A DNA stretch of 52,312 bases from JAVEDQ01 sp035468175. GTDB taxonomy: Bacteria; Actinomycetota; Actinomycetes; Frankiales; Frankiaceae. A program made the position numbers and the translations under genes. The notes beneath the pieces were generated by a model. The model saw only the letters and a program-made list of their open reading frames with translations. It ran no database searches and had not been told where the DNA came from. This document shows, piece after piece, positions 15,341 to 24,218 of the stretch (the first letter of the stretch is position 1; every line of letters starts with the position of its first letter). The stretch lies in contig DATITC010000045.1 in NCBI GenBank assembly GCA_035468175.1, positions 1-52,312 of the forward strand, read 5' to 3'.

Positions 15341-16609
15341 TCAGATCAGAAAGCGGGAGACCGGGTCGTCCGGCTCGAGACGGCGACAGCTCAGGGGTGA
15401 GGCGTCCATCCGGGCAAGCATGGGCCCCAGGTCCTCGGCCCGCCCGAGCTCCAAGCCGACGAGCGCCGGCCCGAACTCCCGGTTGTTCCGCTTCACGTAC
15501 TCGAACAAGGTGATGTCGTCGTCCGGACCGAGGATCTCCGCCAGGAACCGGCGCAGCGCCCCCGGCTCCTGCGGGAACTCCACCAGGAAGTAGTGCTTGA
15601 GCCCCTCGTAGATCAGTGACCGCTCGATGACCTCGTTGTACCGGCTGACGTCGTTGTTGCCGCCGGAGAGGATGCAGACCGTCAGCTCACCCGGCGCGGG
15701 GCGCACGGGGTCGCCGAGTGCTGCCGTGGCCAACGCGCCAGCGGGCTCGGCGATGATCCCGTCGTGCTGGTAGAGCCGCAGCATCTCCGAGCAGACGCGG
15801 CCTTCGTCGACGACCACCACCTCGCCGGCGAAGTCGCGGATCAGCGGGTAGGTCACTGTCCCTGCCAGCCGCACCGCGGCGCCGTCGACGAAGGGATCGA
15901 GGTGCTCGAGCCGTACCGGGCCGCCGGCCTGCAGCGCCGCGCCCATGCACGCGGCGCCGGCCGGCTCGACCCCCACCGTCCGCACCTCCGGCGCCCGCTC
16001 GCAGAGCCAGGTCGCCATTCCGGCGAGCAGGCCACCGCCGCCGACCGGGACCACGATGCGGTCCGGTGCGCGTCCGAGCGCGTCGAGGATCTCGCCGGCG
16101 ACCGTGCCTTGACCGGCAACCGTGCGCGGGTCGTCGAAAGCGGGCACCAGCACGGCGCCGGAGCTGTCGGCGTCCCGGACGGCCTCGGCGGCGGCGTCGT
16201 CGTAGGTCTCGCCCACGACGAAGATCGTGACGAACGCGTCGCCGAGGCTCCGGATCCGGTCCCGCTTCTGCCGCGGCGTCGTTCCCGGCACGTAGATGCG
16301 GGCCGGCAGCCCGAGCGTTCGGCAAGCCCAGGCCACGCCCTGCGCGTGGTTGCCCGCGCTGGCGCAGACGACGCCGGTGGTGCGGGCGCGCTCCTGCTCC
16401 TGGGCGATCAGGTTGTAGGCACCACGCAGCTTGTAGGAGCGGACGACCTGCCGGTCCTCGCGCTTGAGCCAGACCTCACCGTCGACCAACGCCGAGAGCC
16501 GGTCGTTGCGCTCGAGCGGCGACGGCCCCATCACGTCCCTTAGGCGCGTCGCAGCGTCGTCCACCGCTGCCGCGTCCACCGTCGCGGCACTCGCTCTCTC
16601 TCCGGTCAC
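15341..16609 (-). CDS. ilvA: Threonine ammonia-lyase (threonine dehydratase)
   Basis: Encodes 422 residues. It deaminates L-threonine to 2-oxobutanoate with PLP, the first step of isoleucine synthesis. PLP-binding Lys60 lies in SYKLRGAYN, SAGNHAQG (84-91) contacts the cofactor, and the phosphate-binding loop is GGGGL (190-194). The C-terminal ~85 residues (HYFLVEFPQEPGALRRFLAEIL) form one ACT-like regulatory domain, as in the shorter biosynthetic IlvA of actinomycetes. The start is GTG 16609; a TACACCT-like sequence a few bases upstream suggests a short or absent leader. It stands alone. Confidence 0.93.
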   Translation of the reverse strand: MTGERASAATVDAAAVDDAATRLRDVMGPSPLERNDRLSALVDGEVWLKREDRQVVRSYKLRGAYNLIAQEQERARTTGVVCASAGNHAQGVAWACRTLGLPARIYVPGTTPRQKRDRIRSLGDAFVTIFVVGETYDDAAAEAVRDADSSGAVLVPAFDDPRTVAGQGTVAGEILDALGRAPDRIVVPVGGGGLLAGMATWLCERAPEVRTVGVEPAGAACMGAALQAGGPVRLEHLDPFVDGAAVRLAGTVTYPLIRDFAGEVVVVDEGRVCSEMLRLYQHDGIIAEPAGALATAALGDPVRPAPGELTVCILSGGNNDVSRYNEVIERSLIYEGLKHYFLVEFPQEPGALRRFLAEILGPDDDITLFEYVKRNNREFGPALVGLELGRAEDLGPMLARMDASPLSCRRLEPDDPVSRFLI

Positions 16610-16661
16610 CGTTCAGGTGTACCGGAGCGAGCGACGGGACGACGGTCAGTAACTCCTTGAG

Positions 16662-16895
16662 TCAGTGCAGGGGGAGCGCGGACACCCCGGTCGGCTGGCT
16701 GACGCCGACCAGACCGGGAGCTGGCGCTGGGGGACCGGCAGCAGTCGCCGGCGGACGACCCATCACGGCGACCAGCAACGCAGCGAGCACGACGATGCCC
16801 ATGAGCACCCAGCGGAACGTGCGCTGCTGGAGCGCGGTCGAGGCGGACGCCGCTGCCGGGATCGCTACCTGGATCGGAAGGGATGAGATCGCCAC
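16662..16895 (-). CDS. Small single-pass membrane protein (doubtful)
   Basis: From GTG 16895 the product has 77 residues: a polar N-terminus, one convincing membrane segment (FRWVLMGIVVLAALLVAVMG) and a Pro/Ala-rich tail. The frame is open upstream to 16964, through a CCGCAC hexamer repeat giving an unlikely Arg-Val-Arg-Val N-terminus, so the shorter form is preferred. No clear ribosome binding site is seen. It could be a small membrane protein or non-coding. Confidence 0.35.
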   Translation of the reverse strand: MAISSLPIQVAIPAAASASTALQQRTFRWVLMGIVVLAALLVAVMGRPPATAAGPPAPAPGLVGVSQPTGVSALPLH

Positions 16896-16974
16896 ACCCT
16901 GGCTATCGGCGAGGGGGCTGCCGGACTCAAGCCGGATCGGGCTCACCCGCACCCGCACCCGCACCAGGGCGTGG

Positions 16975-17781
16975 CTACAGCACCTTCGACAGAAAGTCGC
17001 GGCAGCGATGCGTCTGCGGGTTGCTGAGCACGTCCCGCGGGTTCCCGGCCTCGACCACGACGCCTTCGTCCATGAACACCAGGTCGTCGCCGACCTCGCG
17101 GGCGAAGCCCATCTCGTGGGTGACCACGATCATCGTCATGCCCTCGTCCGCCAGCTTCCGCATGAAGTCGAGGACCTCGCCGACGAGTTCCGGGTCCAAC
17201 GCCGAGGTCGGCTCGTCGAACAGCATCAGCTTCGGCTGCATCGCAAGCGCCCGCGCGATCGCCACGCGTTGCTTCTGGCCGCCGGAAAGCTGGGCGGGGT
17301 AGGCGTCCGCCCGGTCGCCGAGCCCTACCTGGCTGAGCAACGCCCGCGCCCGCTCGTCGACGACTCCCTTGGCCTCGCCGCGGACCCGGAGCGGCGCCTC
17401 GGTGACGTTGCCGAGCACGGTCAGGTGCGGGAACAGGTTGAAGTGCTGGAACACCATTCCGATCTCGGCGCGCTTGCGGGCGATCTCCTTCTCCCGGAGC
17501 TCGTACAGCTTGTTGCCCGCCTGCCGGTAGCCGACCAGCTCGCCATCGACCCAGAGACGGCCGGCGTCGACGTTCTCCAAGTGGTTGATGCAGCGCAGGA
17601 ACGTCGACTTGCCCGAGCCGGACGGACCGACCACGCACATCACCTCACCGCGGTGGACGGTGAGGTCGATGCCCCGCAGCACCTCGTTGCGGCCGAAGCT
17701 CTTGCGCACACCCTCCGCCCGGACCAGTGCGTTCTCCGGAGAGCGGTCGGTCGGCGGCTGAGGAGCGGTCTGGGTGCTCAT
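16975..17781 (-). CDS. Polar amino acid ABC transporter, ATP-binding protein
   Basis: Encodes 268 residues of the GlnQ/ArtP class. Walker A is GPSGSGKST (52-60), the signature LSGGQ is at 165-169, Walker B is LMLFDE (185-190), and the H-loop lies in VVTHEMGFAREV. GNKLYELREKEIARKR between Walker A and the Q-loop (FQHFNLFPH) is typical of amino acid importers. The ATG overlaps the stop of the permease gene by 4 bases, so the three genes 19699-16975 form one operon (binding protein, permease, ATPase). Confidence 0.93.
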   Translation of the reverse strand: MSTQTAPQPPTDRSPENALVRAEGVRKSFGRNEVLRGIDLTVHRGEVMCVVGPSGSGKSTFLRCINHLENVDAGRLWVDGELVGYRQAGNKLYELREKEIARKRAEIGMVFQHFNLFPHLTVLGNVTEAPLRVRGEAKGVVDERARALLSQVGLGDRADAYPAQLSGGQKQRVAIARALAMQPKLMLFDEPTSALDPELVGEVLDFMRKLADEGMTMIVVTHEMGFAREVGDDLVFMDEGVVVEAGNPRDVLSNPQTHRCRDFLSKVL

Positions 17782-18737
17782 CGTCGATCACTCCCTCCGG
17801 TCGCGGTCAACACGGTGCTGTGGCCGTTGAACAAGTTCCCCCGCAGGCGCTGCAGCGGCGTCGGCGGCAGGTTGCGGGCCGAGCCGCGCGAGAAGCGGCG
17901 CTCGACGTAGTACTGCCCGATGGTCAACACGGTGGTCACCAGCAGATACCAGATGCTCGCGACGAGCAGCAGCGGGATCTGCTGGGCGGTCCGGTTGTAG
18001 ATGATCTGCGCCGAGTAGGTCAGCTCCGCAAGGGCGATGACGAACACGGTGGAACTGGTCTTCAGCATCGAGATGGTCTCGTTGCCGGTGGGCGGGATGA
18101 TCACTCGCATCGCCTGCGGGAGCACGATCCGGCGCATGGTCTGGAGCCGGGTCATGCCGAGCGCCGCCGAGGCTTCGTGCTGGCCCTCGTCGATCGAAAG
18201 GATGCCGGCCCGCACGATCTCGGCCATATAGGCCGCCTCGTTCAGGCCGAGGCCGAGGATCGCCGCCGTGAACTGCGAGATCACGACGTTGGTGTCGGCG
18301 GAGGCGAAATGGGGTCCGAACGGGATGCCGATGGACAGCTGTGGATAGAGCACCGAGAAGAAGTTCCAGAACAGCAGCTGCACCAGCACGGGCGTGCCGC
18401 GGAAGATCCAGACGTAGATCCAGCTGGCCCCGGCCAGCATCGGGTTCGGCGACAGCCGCATCACGGCCAGCACGATCCCGAGCACGATCCCGAGAAGCAT
18501 CGAGATCGAGGTCAGCTCGAGCGTGCGGACCAAGCCGTGCAGGATGACGTCGGCGGTGAGGTACTGCCGGACGACGTCCCACTGGAACTGGGAGTTCGTG
18601 ACCAGCCCGTTGATGACCATCGCCAGCAGTACCAGCAGGACGGCCACGGCCACGTAGCGGCCGGGGTGGCGCACCGAGACAGTACGGAGCTCGACCTCCA
18701 TGTCGGGAGCCGCGCTGGAGACGGGGGGTGCGGTCAC
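17778..18737 (-). CDS. Polar amino acid ABC transporter, permease
   Basis: Encodes 319 residues with about five to six membrane segments of the HisM family. The cytoplasmic EAA loop is present (EAAYMAEIVRAGILSIDEGQHEAS, read as a ~24-residue region, then LGMTRLQTMRRIVLPQAMRVIIPP). WIYVWIFRGTPVLVQL is the family signature near the second membrane span. Only one permease gene is present, so it probably acts as a homodimer. GTG 18737 overlaps the stop of the binding-protein gene by 4 bases. Confidence 0.92.
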   Translation of the reverse strand: MTAPPVSSAAPDMEVELRTVSVRHPGRYVAVAVLLVLLAMVINGLVTNSQFQWDVVRQYLTADVILHGLVRTLELTSISMLLGIVLGIVLAVMRLSPNPMLAGASWIYVWIFRGTPVLVQLLFWNFFSVLYPQLSIGIPFGPHFASADTNVVISQFTAAILGLGLNEAAYMAEIVRAGILSIDEGQHEASAALGMTRLQTMRRIVLPQAMRVIIPPTGNETISMLKTSSTVFVIALAELTYSAQIIYNRTAQQIPLLLVASIWYLLVTTVLTIGQYYVERRFSRGSARNLPPTPLQRLRGNLFNGHSTVLTATGGSDRR

Positions 18738-19699
18738 GCGGAACTACCTACCCGCGGTGCCCGCGCCGGACCTGATCGACGCCGCAGAGGTCCCGAGGTC
18801 GCGCCGTTGATGCCCGGGGTGTTCACGGCACCCTGCTGCTCGCCCCACGCCTCGAGGATCGTGGTGTAAACGCCTTGGCTCTGCACGGACTTCAGCGCGG
18901 CGAGGATCGGTTCGGCCAGCCCCTTGCCCTTCGGCACCGCGATGCCGTAGGGCGCCGTGGCGTACGCGCCGCCGGCCTGCTCGAACTGGCCGTTGGTCTG
19001 CTTGATCTGGTAGGCGATGACCGGGGAGTCGGCGAGCACGCCGTCGGCGCGACCGCTCTGCAGCGCCAGGTTGGCGCCGCCCTGGTCCGGGAAGATCAGA
19101 ATCTGAATGGCCGGCTTGCCGGCGTCCGTGCAGGCCTTGGACCGGGCCGGCAGGTCCTCATCGGACTGCGTCGTGCCCTTCTCGGCCGCGACCTTCTTGC
19201 CGCAGAGGTTCTCCGGTTGCAGGCCCTCCGGGTTGCCCTTCTTCACCATCAGGCTGGTGCCGGCGGAGAAGTAGTCGACGAAGTCGAAGGACTTCTCGCG
19301 CTCCTTGTTGTCCGTGAAGGAGGACATGCCGAGGTCGTACTTCCCGGCCTGGAGACCCGGGAGGATGCTGTCGAACGGAGCGTTGACGATCTTGACGGGC
19401 TTGCCGAGCGCCTGACCCAGCGCGGTCGCCAGGTCGACGTCCAACCCGACGATCGTCTTGTTGTCGTCGGCGAAGAACTCGTTCGGCGGGTAGGACGCGT
19501 CGGCAGCGACCACGATCTCGGACTTGTTCGCCAGCGCGGGCGGCAGCGTGATCGCGGGGTCCTTGGTGGCAGTGGGCACGCCGCTGGCGGACGGCCGCGC
19601 CGCCGTGCTGCTCCCGCCCGAACTCGATCCACAGCCTGCAACGGCGGTGAGAGACAAGGCGGCGGCCAGAACGGCGACGCTGCGGATTGGCGAGTTCAT
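18734..19699 (-). CDS. Amino acid ABC transporter substrate-binding lipoprotein
   Basis: Encodes 321 residues. The N-terminal signal ends in a lipobox LTAVAGC with Cys23 as lipid anchor, then a Ser/Gly linker. The rest is a bacterial extracellular solute-binding protein family 3 domain: VVAADASYPPNEFFADDN, VGLDVDLATALGQALG, FDSILPGLQAGKYDL and DGVLADSPVIAYQ. It captures polar amino acids outside the membrane and delivers them to the permease. The last ~25 residues are an Arg/Pro-rich tail. GGAAGG lies 6 nt before the ATG. Confidence 0.92.
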   Translation of the reverse strand: MNSPIRSVAVLAAALSLTAVAGCGSSSGGSSTAARPSASGVPTATKDPAITLPPALANKSEIVVAADASYPPNEFFADDNKTIVGLDVDLATALGQALGKPVKIVNAPFDSILPGLQAGKYDLGMSSFTDNKEREKSFDFVDYFSAGTSLMVKKGNPEGLQPENLCGKKVAAEKGTTQSDEDLPARSKACTDAGKPAIQILIFPDQGGANLALQSGRADGVLADSPVIAYQIKQTNGQFEQAGGAYATAPYGIAVPKGKGLAEPILAALKSVQSQGVYTTILEAWGEQQGAVNTPGINGATSGPLRRRSGPARAPRVGSSA

Positions 19700-20117
19700 G
19701 TCGTGCCTTCCAGGGGGTCGTGCGGAGGCGGTGGGTTGCTACCGCAACAGCATGTAATCAGGTTCGCGTTTCGCTCGGGTGACTCAACACCCGCCGTACC
19801 GGCCGAGCCCGGCCGTCGCTCAGCCGTCGGACGGGGTGGGCTTCGGGGTGTGGAGCGGCGGTTCGGCGGGTTCGGCACCGTGAACCGTCCGCGGGGCACC
19901 GGGTGGTAGGCGGGCTGGGTCAGGTCCGGTATCAAGGGGCTGCACGGCCCCACGGCCACCGAGAAGGTGGTGTCCGCGCCGAAGAACAGCACGCGGGCAT
20001 CCCCCCGGAGCGCACCTTGTCCGCTTTATGGCGGTTCTGTGGCCGTAGGAACGCAGGCAAGCAAGGCGTAACCAAGGTGATCGGCGCTTGACCATGGCCT
20101 TCGCCGGAGTTCGGGGC
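19700..20117. other. Intergenic region upstream of the ABC operon
   Basis: About 420 bases between divergent genes. Open frames on the minus strand (to 19992 and 20095) give products rich in Pro, Arg and Cys without domain resemblance, so I do not call them. It must hold the promoter of the amino acid transporter, but no clear box or operator was identified. Confidence 0.35.
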
Positions 20118-20140
20118 TAGGCTGCCGCCGATTCGGCGGC
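20118..20140 (+). promoter_or_regulatory. Candidate -10 box and start-site hairpin
   Basis: TAGGCT (20118-20123) fits the actinobacterial -10 pattern and overlaps the edge of a perfect 7-bp inverted repeat GCCGCCG/CGGCGGC (20124-20130 and 20134-20140) with a 3-nt loop. Transcription would begin in or near the hairpin, about 25-30 nt before the ATG of the 436-aa gene. Confidence 0.4.
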
Positions 20141-20154
20141 GAAGAAGGTGCCCG

Positions 20155-21465
20155 ATGGCGGATCTCGACCTGACCGGCGGCCGACCGGCCGCGGACCTCT
20201 GGTCCGATGTTCTCGAGCGAGGAACGGCGTCGAAGGTCCCCGGACCGCGTGCGGCTGGGGACGTCCCGGACGATAAGCCCGCCCGTGGCGTCGGCGCCGA
20301 CTCAGGCGCCGATGGCGCCGACGCGGGGCCGGCCGTCGACGACCTCAGGGCCCAGGCGACTTGGGCGGTCGCGGTCGGATGGACGATGACGACGCTCTAC
20401 CGGAGTCTGGCCGGGGACGTGCGGCGGTCGGATACCCCACCCGCGCACCTGCCCGGGGAAGTGGAACTCACCCCGATGGACGCCGCGGGCCGGCACCTCG
20501 AACGCATCCGCCTCGGGCTGCGGCGACTCGACGGCGCGCTCCCGGCCTCCCCGATCGTGGATCCACTGCCGACTGTGCTGGTCGAGCAGGTCCAGGCCGG
20601 GCTCGCCACGTTCCGCGCGCAGCCGGATACCGCGGACCCGACTCAGGCTCGGGAGGCCGTCCTCGCGCTGCACGTGCGGGTCCTCAGCGGGCTGTCCGCC
20701 ACCGACCTCCGGCTGGGCAAGGCTTACGCCCTCGGCGCCGCGTTCGCCGACCTCGCTGCCGACGTGGGTGCCCGGGCCGAGGAGGTGGAAGACCGGCCGG
20801 TCGACTGGCCGATGGAGGAGCTACTTCGGCTGCACGACGAGGTGCGCGACCTGTCCACCGTGCTACCCGACCACGTGGGCGCCCCGGTGCGCGAGTCGAT
20901 CGCGTTCTGGCGGGTCTACCTGCAGGGTGACTTCCCATCCCGCCGTGGCCGCGGCCCGGACGATCGGTCGGTGCTCCTGCTGCTCCAGCGGCAGATCCTC
21001 GGGTGGAAGGCGCTGCTGCTCGGGGAGAAGGAGGCCACCGACAGCCTGACCATTGCGGAGTACCTGACCGCCGGGCTCTGCACCGTGCGGCGCATCCAGC
21101 GGGAGGCAGGTCGGGTGCTGCGCGCCGCCTGGCCCGTCCTCGCAGTTCTCGCCGTGGCGACCGCCGTGGTGATCGCCGCCGCCGTGCACTTCGCGAGTGG
21201 GACGGCCGTGTCGACCACGGTCTTCGCCGCGGTCACCACGTCGCTCGGGGCCGCGTGGCGGTCGACACGGGCGCCGCTGGTCCGGGTCCTGGACCGCTAC
21301 TCGGATTCGCTCCGCGATGCCGAGCTGGACGCCGCGATCGCACGGGCGATCAGCGTGCTGCCACCCGACGCCCCCCGCGAGACGATCGAGCAGAAGGCCC
21401 GGATGAAGGTGATGGTGCCGACGGAGCGACGGGAGACGGCGAGGGGCACGGTGGCCTCGGCCTGA
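20155..21465 (+). CDS. Hypothetical membrane-associated protein (436 aa)
   Basis: A large helical protein with no domain I recognise. Residues 1-75 are low-complexity (Asp, Gly, Ala, Pro). Residues ~75-320 are predicted soluble helices with WAVAVGWTMTTLYRSLAG near the start. Two hydrophobic segments follow at about residues 323-345 and 350-370 (VLAVLAVATAVVIAAAV), then an amphipathic ~65-residue C-terminus. AAGAAGG precedes the ATG by 6 nt. It is flanked by a divergent ABC operon and a convergent TetR gene. No function can be proposed from sequence. Confidence 0.75.
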   Translation: MADLDLTGGRPAADLWSDVLERGTASKVPGPRAAGDVPDDKPARGVGADSGADGADAGPAVDDLRAQATWAVAVGWTMTTLYRSLAGDVRRSDTPPAHLPGEVELTPMDAAGRHLERIRLGLRRLDGALPASPIVDPLPTVLVEQVQAGLATFRAQPDTADPTQAREAVLALHVRVLSGLSATDLRLGKAYALGAAFADLAADVGARAEEVEDRPVDWPMEELLRLHDEVRDLSTVLPDHVGAPVRESIAFWRVYLQGDFPSRRGRGPDDRSVLLLLQRQILGWKALLLGEKEATDSLTIAEYLTAGLCTVRRIQREAGRVLRAAWPVLAVLAVATAVVIAAAVHFASGTAVSTTVFAAVTTSLGAAWRSTRAPLVRVLDRYSDSLRDAELDAAIARAISVLPPDAPRETIEQKARMKVMVPTERRETARGTVASA

Positions 21466-21472
21466 CGGCCAG

Positions 21473-21498
21473 CCGGCCGTCATGACCGGCCGTCATGA
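21473..21498. repeat. 13-bp tandem repeat with palindrome between convergent genes
   Basis: CCGGCCGTCATGA occurs twice in direct succession (21473-21485, 21486-21498). Across the junction ATGAC/GTCAT form an inverted repeat around CGGCC (21482-21496). It sits 8 bases after the stop of the 436-aa gene and may serve as a bidirectional terminator. Confidence 0.6.
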
Positions 21499-21522
21499 CC
21501 GACACAAGCTTGCCCCTCCGGC

Positions 21523-22170
21523 TCACCTGGGCAGCAACGATGCGGCAGCGAGTTCCTCCAGCCAGGACCGGTGTCGTTCGGGCTCCCAGCCGCCGTCGAC
21601 GACGGTGATGCGGTAGAGCTCGGGGTCGATCAGGGCGGCGAGGCGGGTGGTCGCTTCCTGTTCGGACAGGTCGTGGCGGAGCTGCCCCCTCCGGGCCAGA
21701 AGGGCGACGACCTCGGCCATCCCTCGACGGCGCTGTTCGGCCCCGATTCGCCACAGCTCGGCCGCTTCGCCGTCGACTTCGGCGGCGCTCCGCACCATCC
21801 GGTCGAGTCCGGCGGTCCGGCTCAGGATCTCGGCAACTCCGCCTACGACGAGCGCGAGCACACGACGCGGGTCGCTCTCGCGGCGCGCCTCGTCCGCCTG
21901 GGCCCGACGGGAGAGAGGGACCGGCTCGTCGTCCCCCGCCACCGTCACGTCGATGACCGTCTTCAGCACGGCCCGCTTGTTCCCGAACTGGCCGTAGACG
22001 GTCTGCACGCTCACCCCGGCCCGCGCGGCAATCGCCTTGAGCGTGGTGGCGGGGTACCCGCGCTCGACGAAAAGTTCGAGGGCCGCATCCGCCACGGCTC
22101 GGCGAGTCTGCCGGGCCGCTGCGAGGCGCCGCGAATTGTCGTAGGAGCGGGTCTTGACCTCGTCCGCCAT
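21523..22170 (-). CDS. TetR/AcrR family transcriptional regulator
   Basis: Encodes 215 residues. The N-terminal DNA-binding domain is clear: RRAVADAALELFVERGYPATTLKAIAARAGVSVQTVYGQFGNKRAVL (given as family pattern over residues ~23-70, with the recognition helix at VQTVYGQFGNK). The C-terminal domain is a variable ligand-binding part. It is divergent from the 102-aa gene at 22267, with a perfect palindrome at 22185-22201 in the gap, which it probably binds. The ligand is unknown. Confidence 0.88.
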   Translation of the reverse strand: MADEVKTRSYDNSRRLAAARQTRRAVADAALELFVERGYPATTLKAIAARAGVSVQTVYGQFGNKRAVLKTVIDVTVAGDDEPVPLSRRAQADEARRESDPRRVLALVVGGVAEILSRTAGLDRMVRSAAEVDGEAAELWRIGAEQRRRGMAEVVALLARRGQLRHDLSEQEATTRLAALIDPELYRITVVDGGWEPERHRSWLEELAAASLLPR

Positions 22171-22184
22171 CTGGCTAGAGTACC

Positions 22185-22201
22185 GCTCTATCCGATAGAG
22201 C
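22185..22201. promoter_or_regulatory. Palindromic operator for the TetR regulator
   Basis: GCTCTAT (22185-22191) and ATAGAGC (22195-22201) form a perfect 7-bp dyad around CCG, 15 bases upstream of the regulator ATG and 66 bases before the divergent gene. Position and form fit a TetR operator controlling both genes. Confidence 0.65.
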
Positions 22202-22266
22202 TCAGCTTCACCGAAACCCTGTCATGCGCTGCGGCTCTGCCCGACTCTTCCTCGAGGAGGAACGCC

Positions 22267-22575
22267 ATGTACGCCTACTGCCAGAACCTGCCCGGAGTCA
22301 CGGAGGAGATGACCGCCCGGATCGAGGCCGAGGTTGGGGACGCACCCATCGAGGGCCTCATCGCGCACGTGGCCGGCCCCATGCGTGGAGGATGGCGGAT
22401 CATCGACGTGTACGAATCGTTCGAGGACTACCAGCGCTTCATGCGGGAGCGACTCGGGCCGGCCATGCAGCAGGTGCTCGCGGGGATGCCTGCGCCCAGC
22501 CAGCCGGCCGACCTGTTCGAGGTCCACGGGCTCGAACGCTTCGCCTGGGCGGGCGGGGTGCGCGTCGACGTCTGA
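22267..22575 (+). CDS. Small conserved protein (102 aa), probable dimeric alpha/beta barrel
   Basis: A 102-residue soluble protein. The pattern of GLIAHVAGPMRGGWRIIDVYESFEDYQRFMRERLGP, read as strand-strand-helix, resembles ABM/EthD-like ferredoxin-fold proteins that bind small molecules; this is fold inference only. GAGGAGG lies 6-7 nt before the ATG. It is divergent from the TetR gene and shares its palindrome, so it is probably under that control. Confidence 0.7.
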   Translation: MYAYCQNLPGVTEEMTARIEAEVGDAPIEGLIAHVAGPMRGGWRIIDVYESFEDYQRFMRERLGPAMQQVLAGMPAPSQPADLFEVHGLERFAWAGGVRVDV

Positions 22576-22600
22576 GCCGGTCGGGGCCGGTCGCTGTCGG

Positions 22601-24142
22601 TCAGAGCAGGACCTCGATCAGCTGCGGACCGGGCTCGGCGAGCGCTCCCCGCAGCTGCTCGGTCATGTGCTCGACGGTGCTGACGCGGACCCCTGGCACG
22701 CCGTAGCCGTTCGCCAGCGACACCCAGTCGACCGCGGGGGAGCGGAGGTCGGTGAACGCGGCGGATGCCGTCCCGCCGTCGGTGATCCCGTCCCGGCGCT
22801 GCTCCGCCTGCAGGATGCGGTACCGGCGGTTCGCGCAGATCACGACGGTCACGTCCAGCGATTCGCGCGCCATCGTCCACAGCGCTTGCGCCGTATAGAG
22901 CCCGCTGCCGTCGGCCTGGTAGGCGATCACGCGGCGGTCGGGGCAGGCGAGTGCTGCACCGGTCGCGCTGGGCAACCCCTGGCCGATGGCGCCACCAGTG
23001 AGGGTGAGCGCGGTATGCGGCGCCGAGCCGGCAGCAGCCGTCCAGTACGGAGCGCTGCTGGTGAGCGCCTCGTCGACGACGATGGCGCCCTCGGGCTGGA
23101 GCGCCGCCAGCACCGCACCGGCCGTCTCCGGGGTCAGCGGTCCGGTGGGCAGCTCGGGGGTGGCGCTCGCCGGCGCAGCGCCGTCGTCGGCTTCGGGCAG
23201 TCGGTCGAGCACTTCGGCGAGGGCGCTGCTCGCGTCGTCGTCCGGACCGGCGAGGTGCACGGTGCCGACGCCGTCGGGGACCTCCGAACTGGCGGTGCCC
23301 TGGTAGCCGAAGAAGGTGACCGGTGCCCGGGCGCCGACGAGGATCAGGTGTCTGATCCCCTCCAGGCTCGCGGCGGCCTGCTCCGGGAAGTAGCCCAGCC
23401 GCTGAGGGTCCGGACGTCCAACGCCCCGCTCGATGCGGGCCGGGAACTTCTCGGCGAGCAGTCGGCAGCCGGTGGCGGCCGAGACTCGACCGGCGAGGGC
23501 GAGCCCGGCCTCCGTGAGCAGTTGCGGCCCGAGCATCAGTGCCACCGGCCCACCGGCGGCGAGCACCTTGGCCGCCTCGGCGATCGTCTCCTCCGGAACC
23601 ACCGGTCGCGGCGCCGGCGGCCGAGGCACCGCGGGTGCCGCCGACGCGCTCCACAGGCAATCCACCGGGACCACCAGCGTGGCGATCCGACCACCGGCGC
23701 TCGTTGCCGTGGCGATGGCGTCGGCCATGTCGCCCGGCACGTCCTCCGGCCGTTGCGTGGCGCGGAACCAGTGCGACACCGGTCGGGCCAGGCTCGCGAT
23801 GTCGCTGGTGAGCGGCGCGTCGTAGGGCCGATGCCAGGTGGCCATGTCCCCGACCACGTTGACGATGCCGGTACCGGCGCGACGGGCGTTGTGCAGGTTC
23901 GCGATGCCGTTGGCGAAGCCCGGCCCGAGGTGCAGCAGCGTCATCGCGGGCCGGGCCGCCATCCGGCCGAAGCCGTCCGCGGCGCCGGTCACGACACCCT
24001 CGAACAGACCGAGGACCGGACGGATGCCCGGCGAACCGTCCAGGGCCGTGACCAGGGGCATCTCGGTCGTGCCCGGGTTGGCCAGGCACAGGTCGATCCC
24101 CGCCGCTCGGGCGGTGGCCAGCAGAGCTTCGGCACCGTTCAT
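22601..24142 (-). CDS. ThDP-dependent enzyme, acetolactate synthase large subunit-like
   Basis: Encodes 513 residues with the three-domain layout of ThDP decarboxylases. The activating Glu48 lies in GLFEGVVTGAADG, followed by the family pattern LLHLGPGFANG. The ThDP/Mg motif is QADGSG (409-414) through ICANRRYRIL (435-444). The central domain is short and lacks a clear FAD-binding pattern. Such proteins are annotated as acetolactate synthase large subunit-like, but no small subunit gene is nearby and true IlvB is longer, so it may be a benzoylformate decarboxylase-like enzyme or other 2-oxoacid decarboxylase. The substrate cannot be read from sequence. Confidence 0.82.
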   Translation of the reverse strand: MNGAEALLATARAAGIDLCLANPGTTEMPLVTALDGSPGIRPVLGLFEGVVTGAADGFGRMAARPAMTLLHLGPGFANGIANLHNARRAGTGIVNVVGDMATWHRPYDAPLTSDIASLARPVSHWFRATQRPEDVPGDMADAIATATSAGGRIATLVVPVDCLWSASAAPAVPRPPAPRPVVPEETIAEAAKVLAAGGPVALMLGPQLLTEAGLALAGRVSAATGCRLLAEKFPARIERGVGRPDPQRLGYFPEQAAASLEGIRHLILVGARAPVTFFGYQGTASSEVPDGVGTVHLAGPDDDASSALAEVLDRLPEADDGAAPASATPELPTGPLTPETAGAVLAALQPEGAIVVDEALTSSAPYWTAAAGSAPHTALTLTGGAIGQGLPSATGAALACPDRRVIAYQADGSGLYTAQALWTMARESLDVTVVICANRRYRILQAEQRRDGITDGGTASAAFTDLRSPAVDWVSLANGYGVPGVRVSTVEHMTEQLRGALAEPGPQLIEVLL

Positions 24143-24218
24143 GGGGCTCCTCTCGCGGTCGAGGCCTACCCCTGCAGACGGTGCCCCACCGTCTTCTCGC
24201 GCTCGAGCAGCTCTCGGG

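Noticed and set aside
16946..16967. CCGCAC hexamer repeat as a functional element
   Set aside because: A short run of about four copies in GC-rich DNA after the ABC operon; it looks like simple slippage without supporting context.
19696..20095. Small genes on the minus strand upstream of the ABC operon
   Set aside because: Products are rich in Pro, Arg and Cys, have no domain pattern or ribosome binding site, and overlap each other in different frames.
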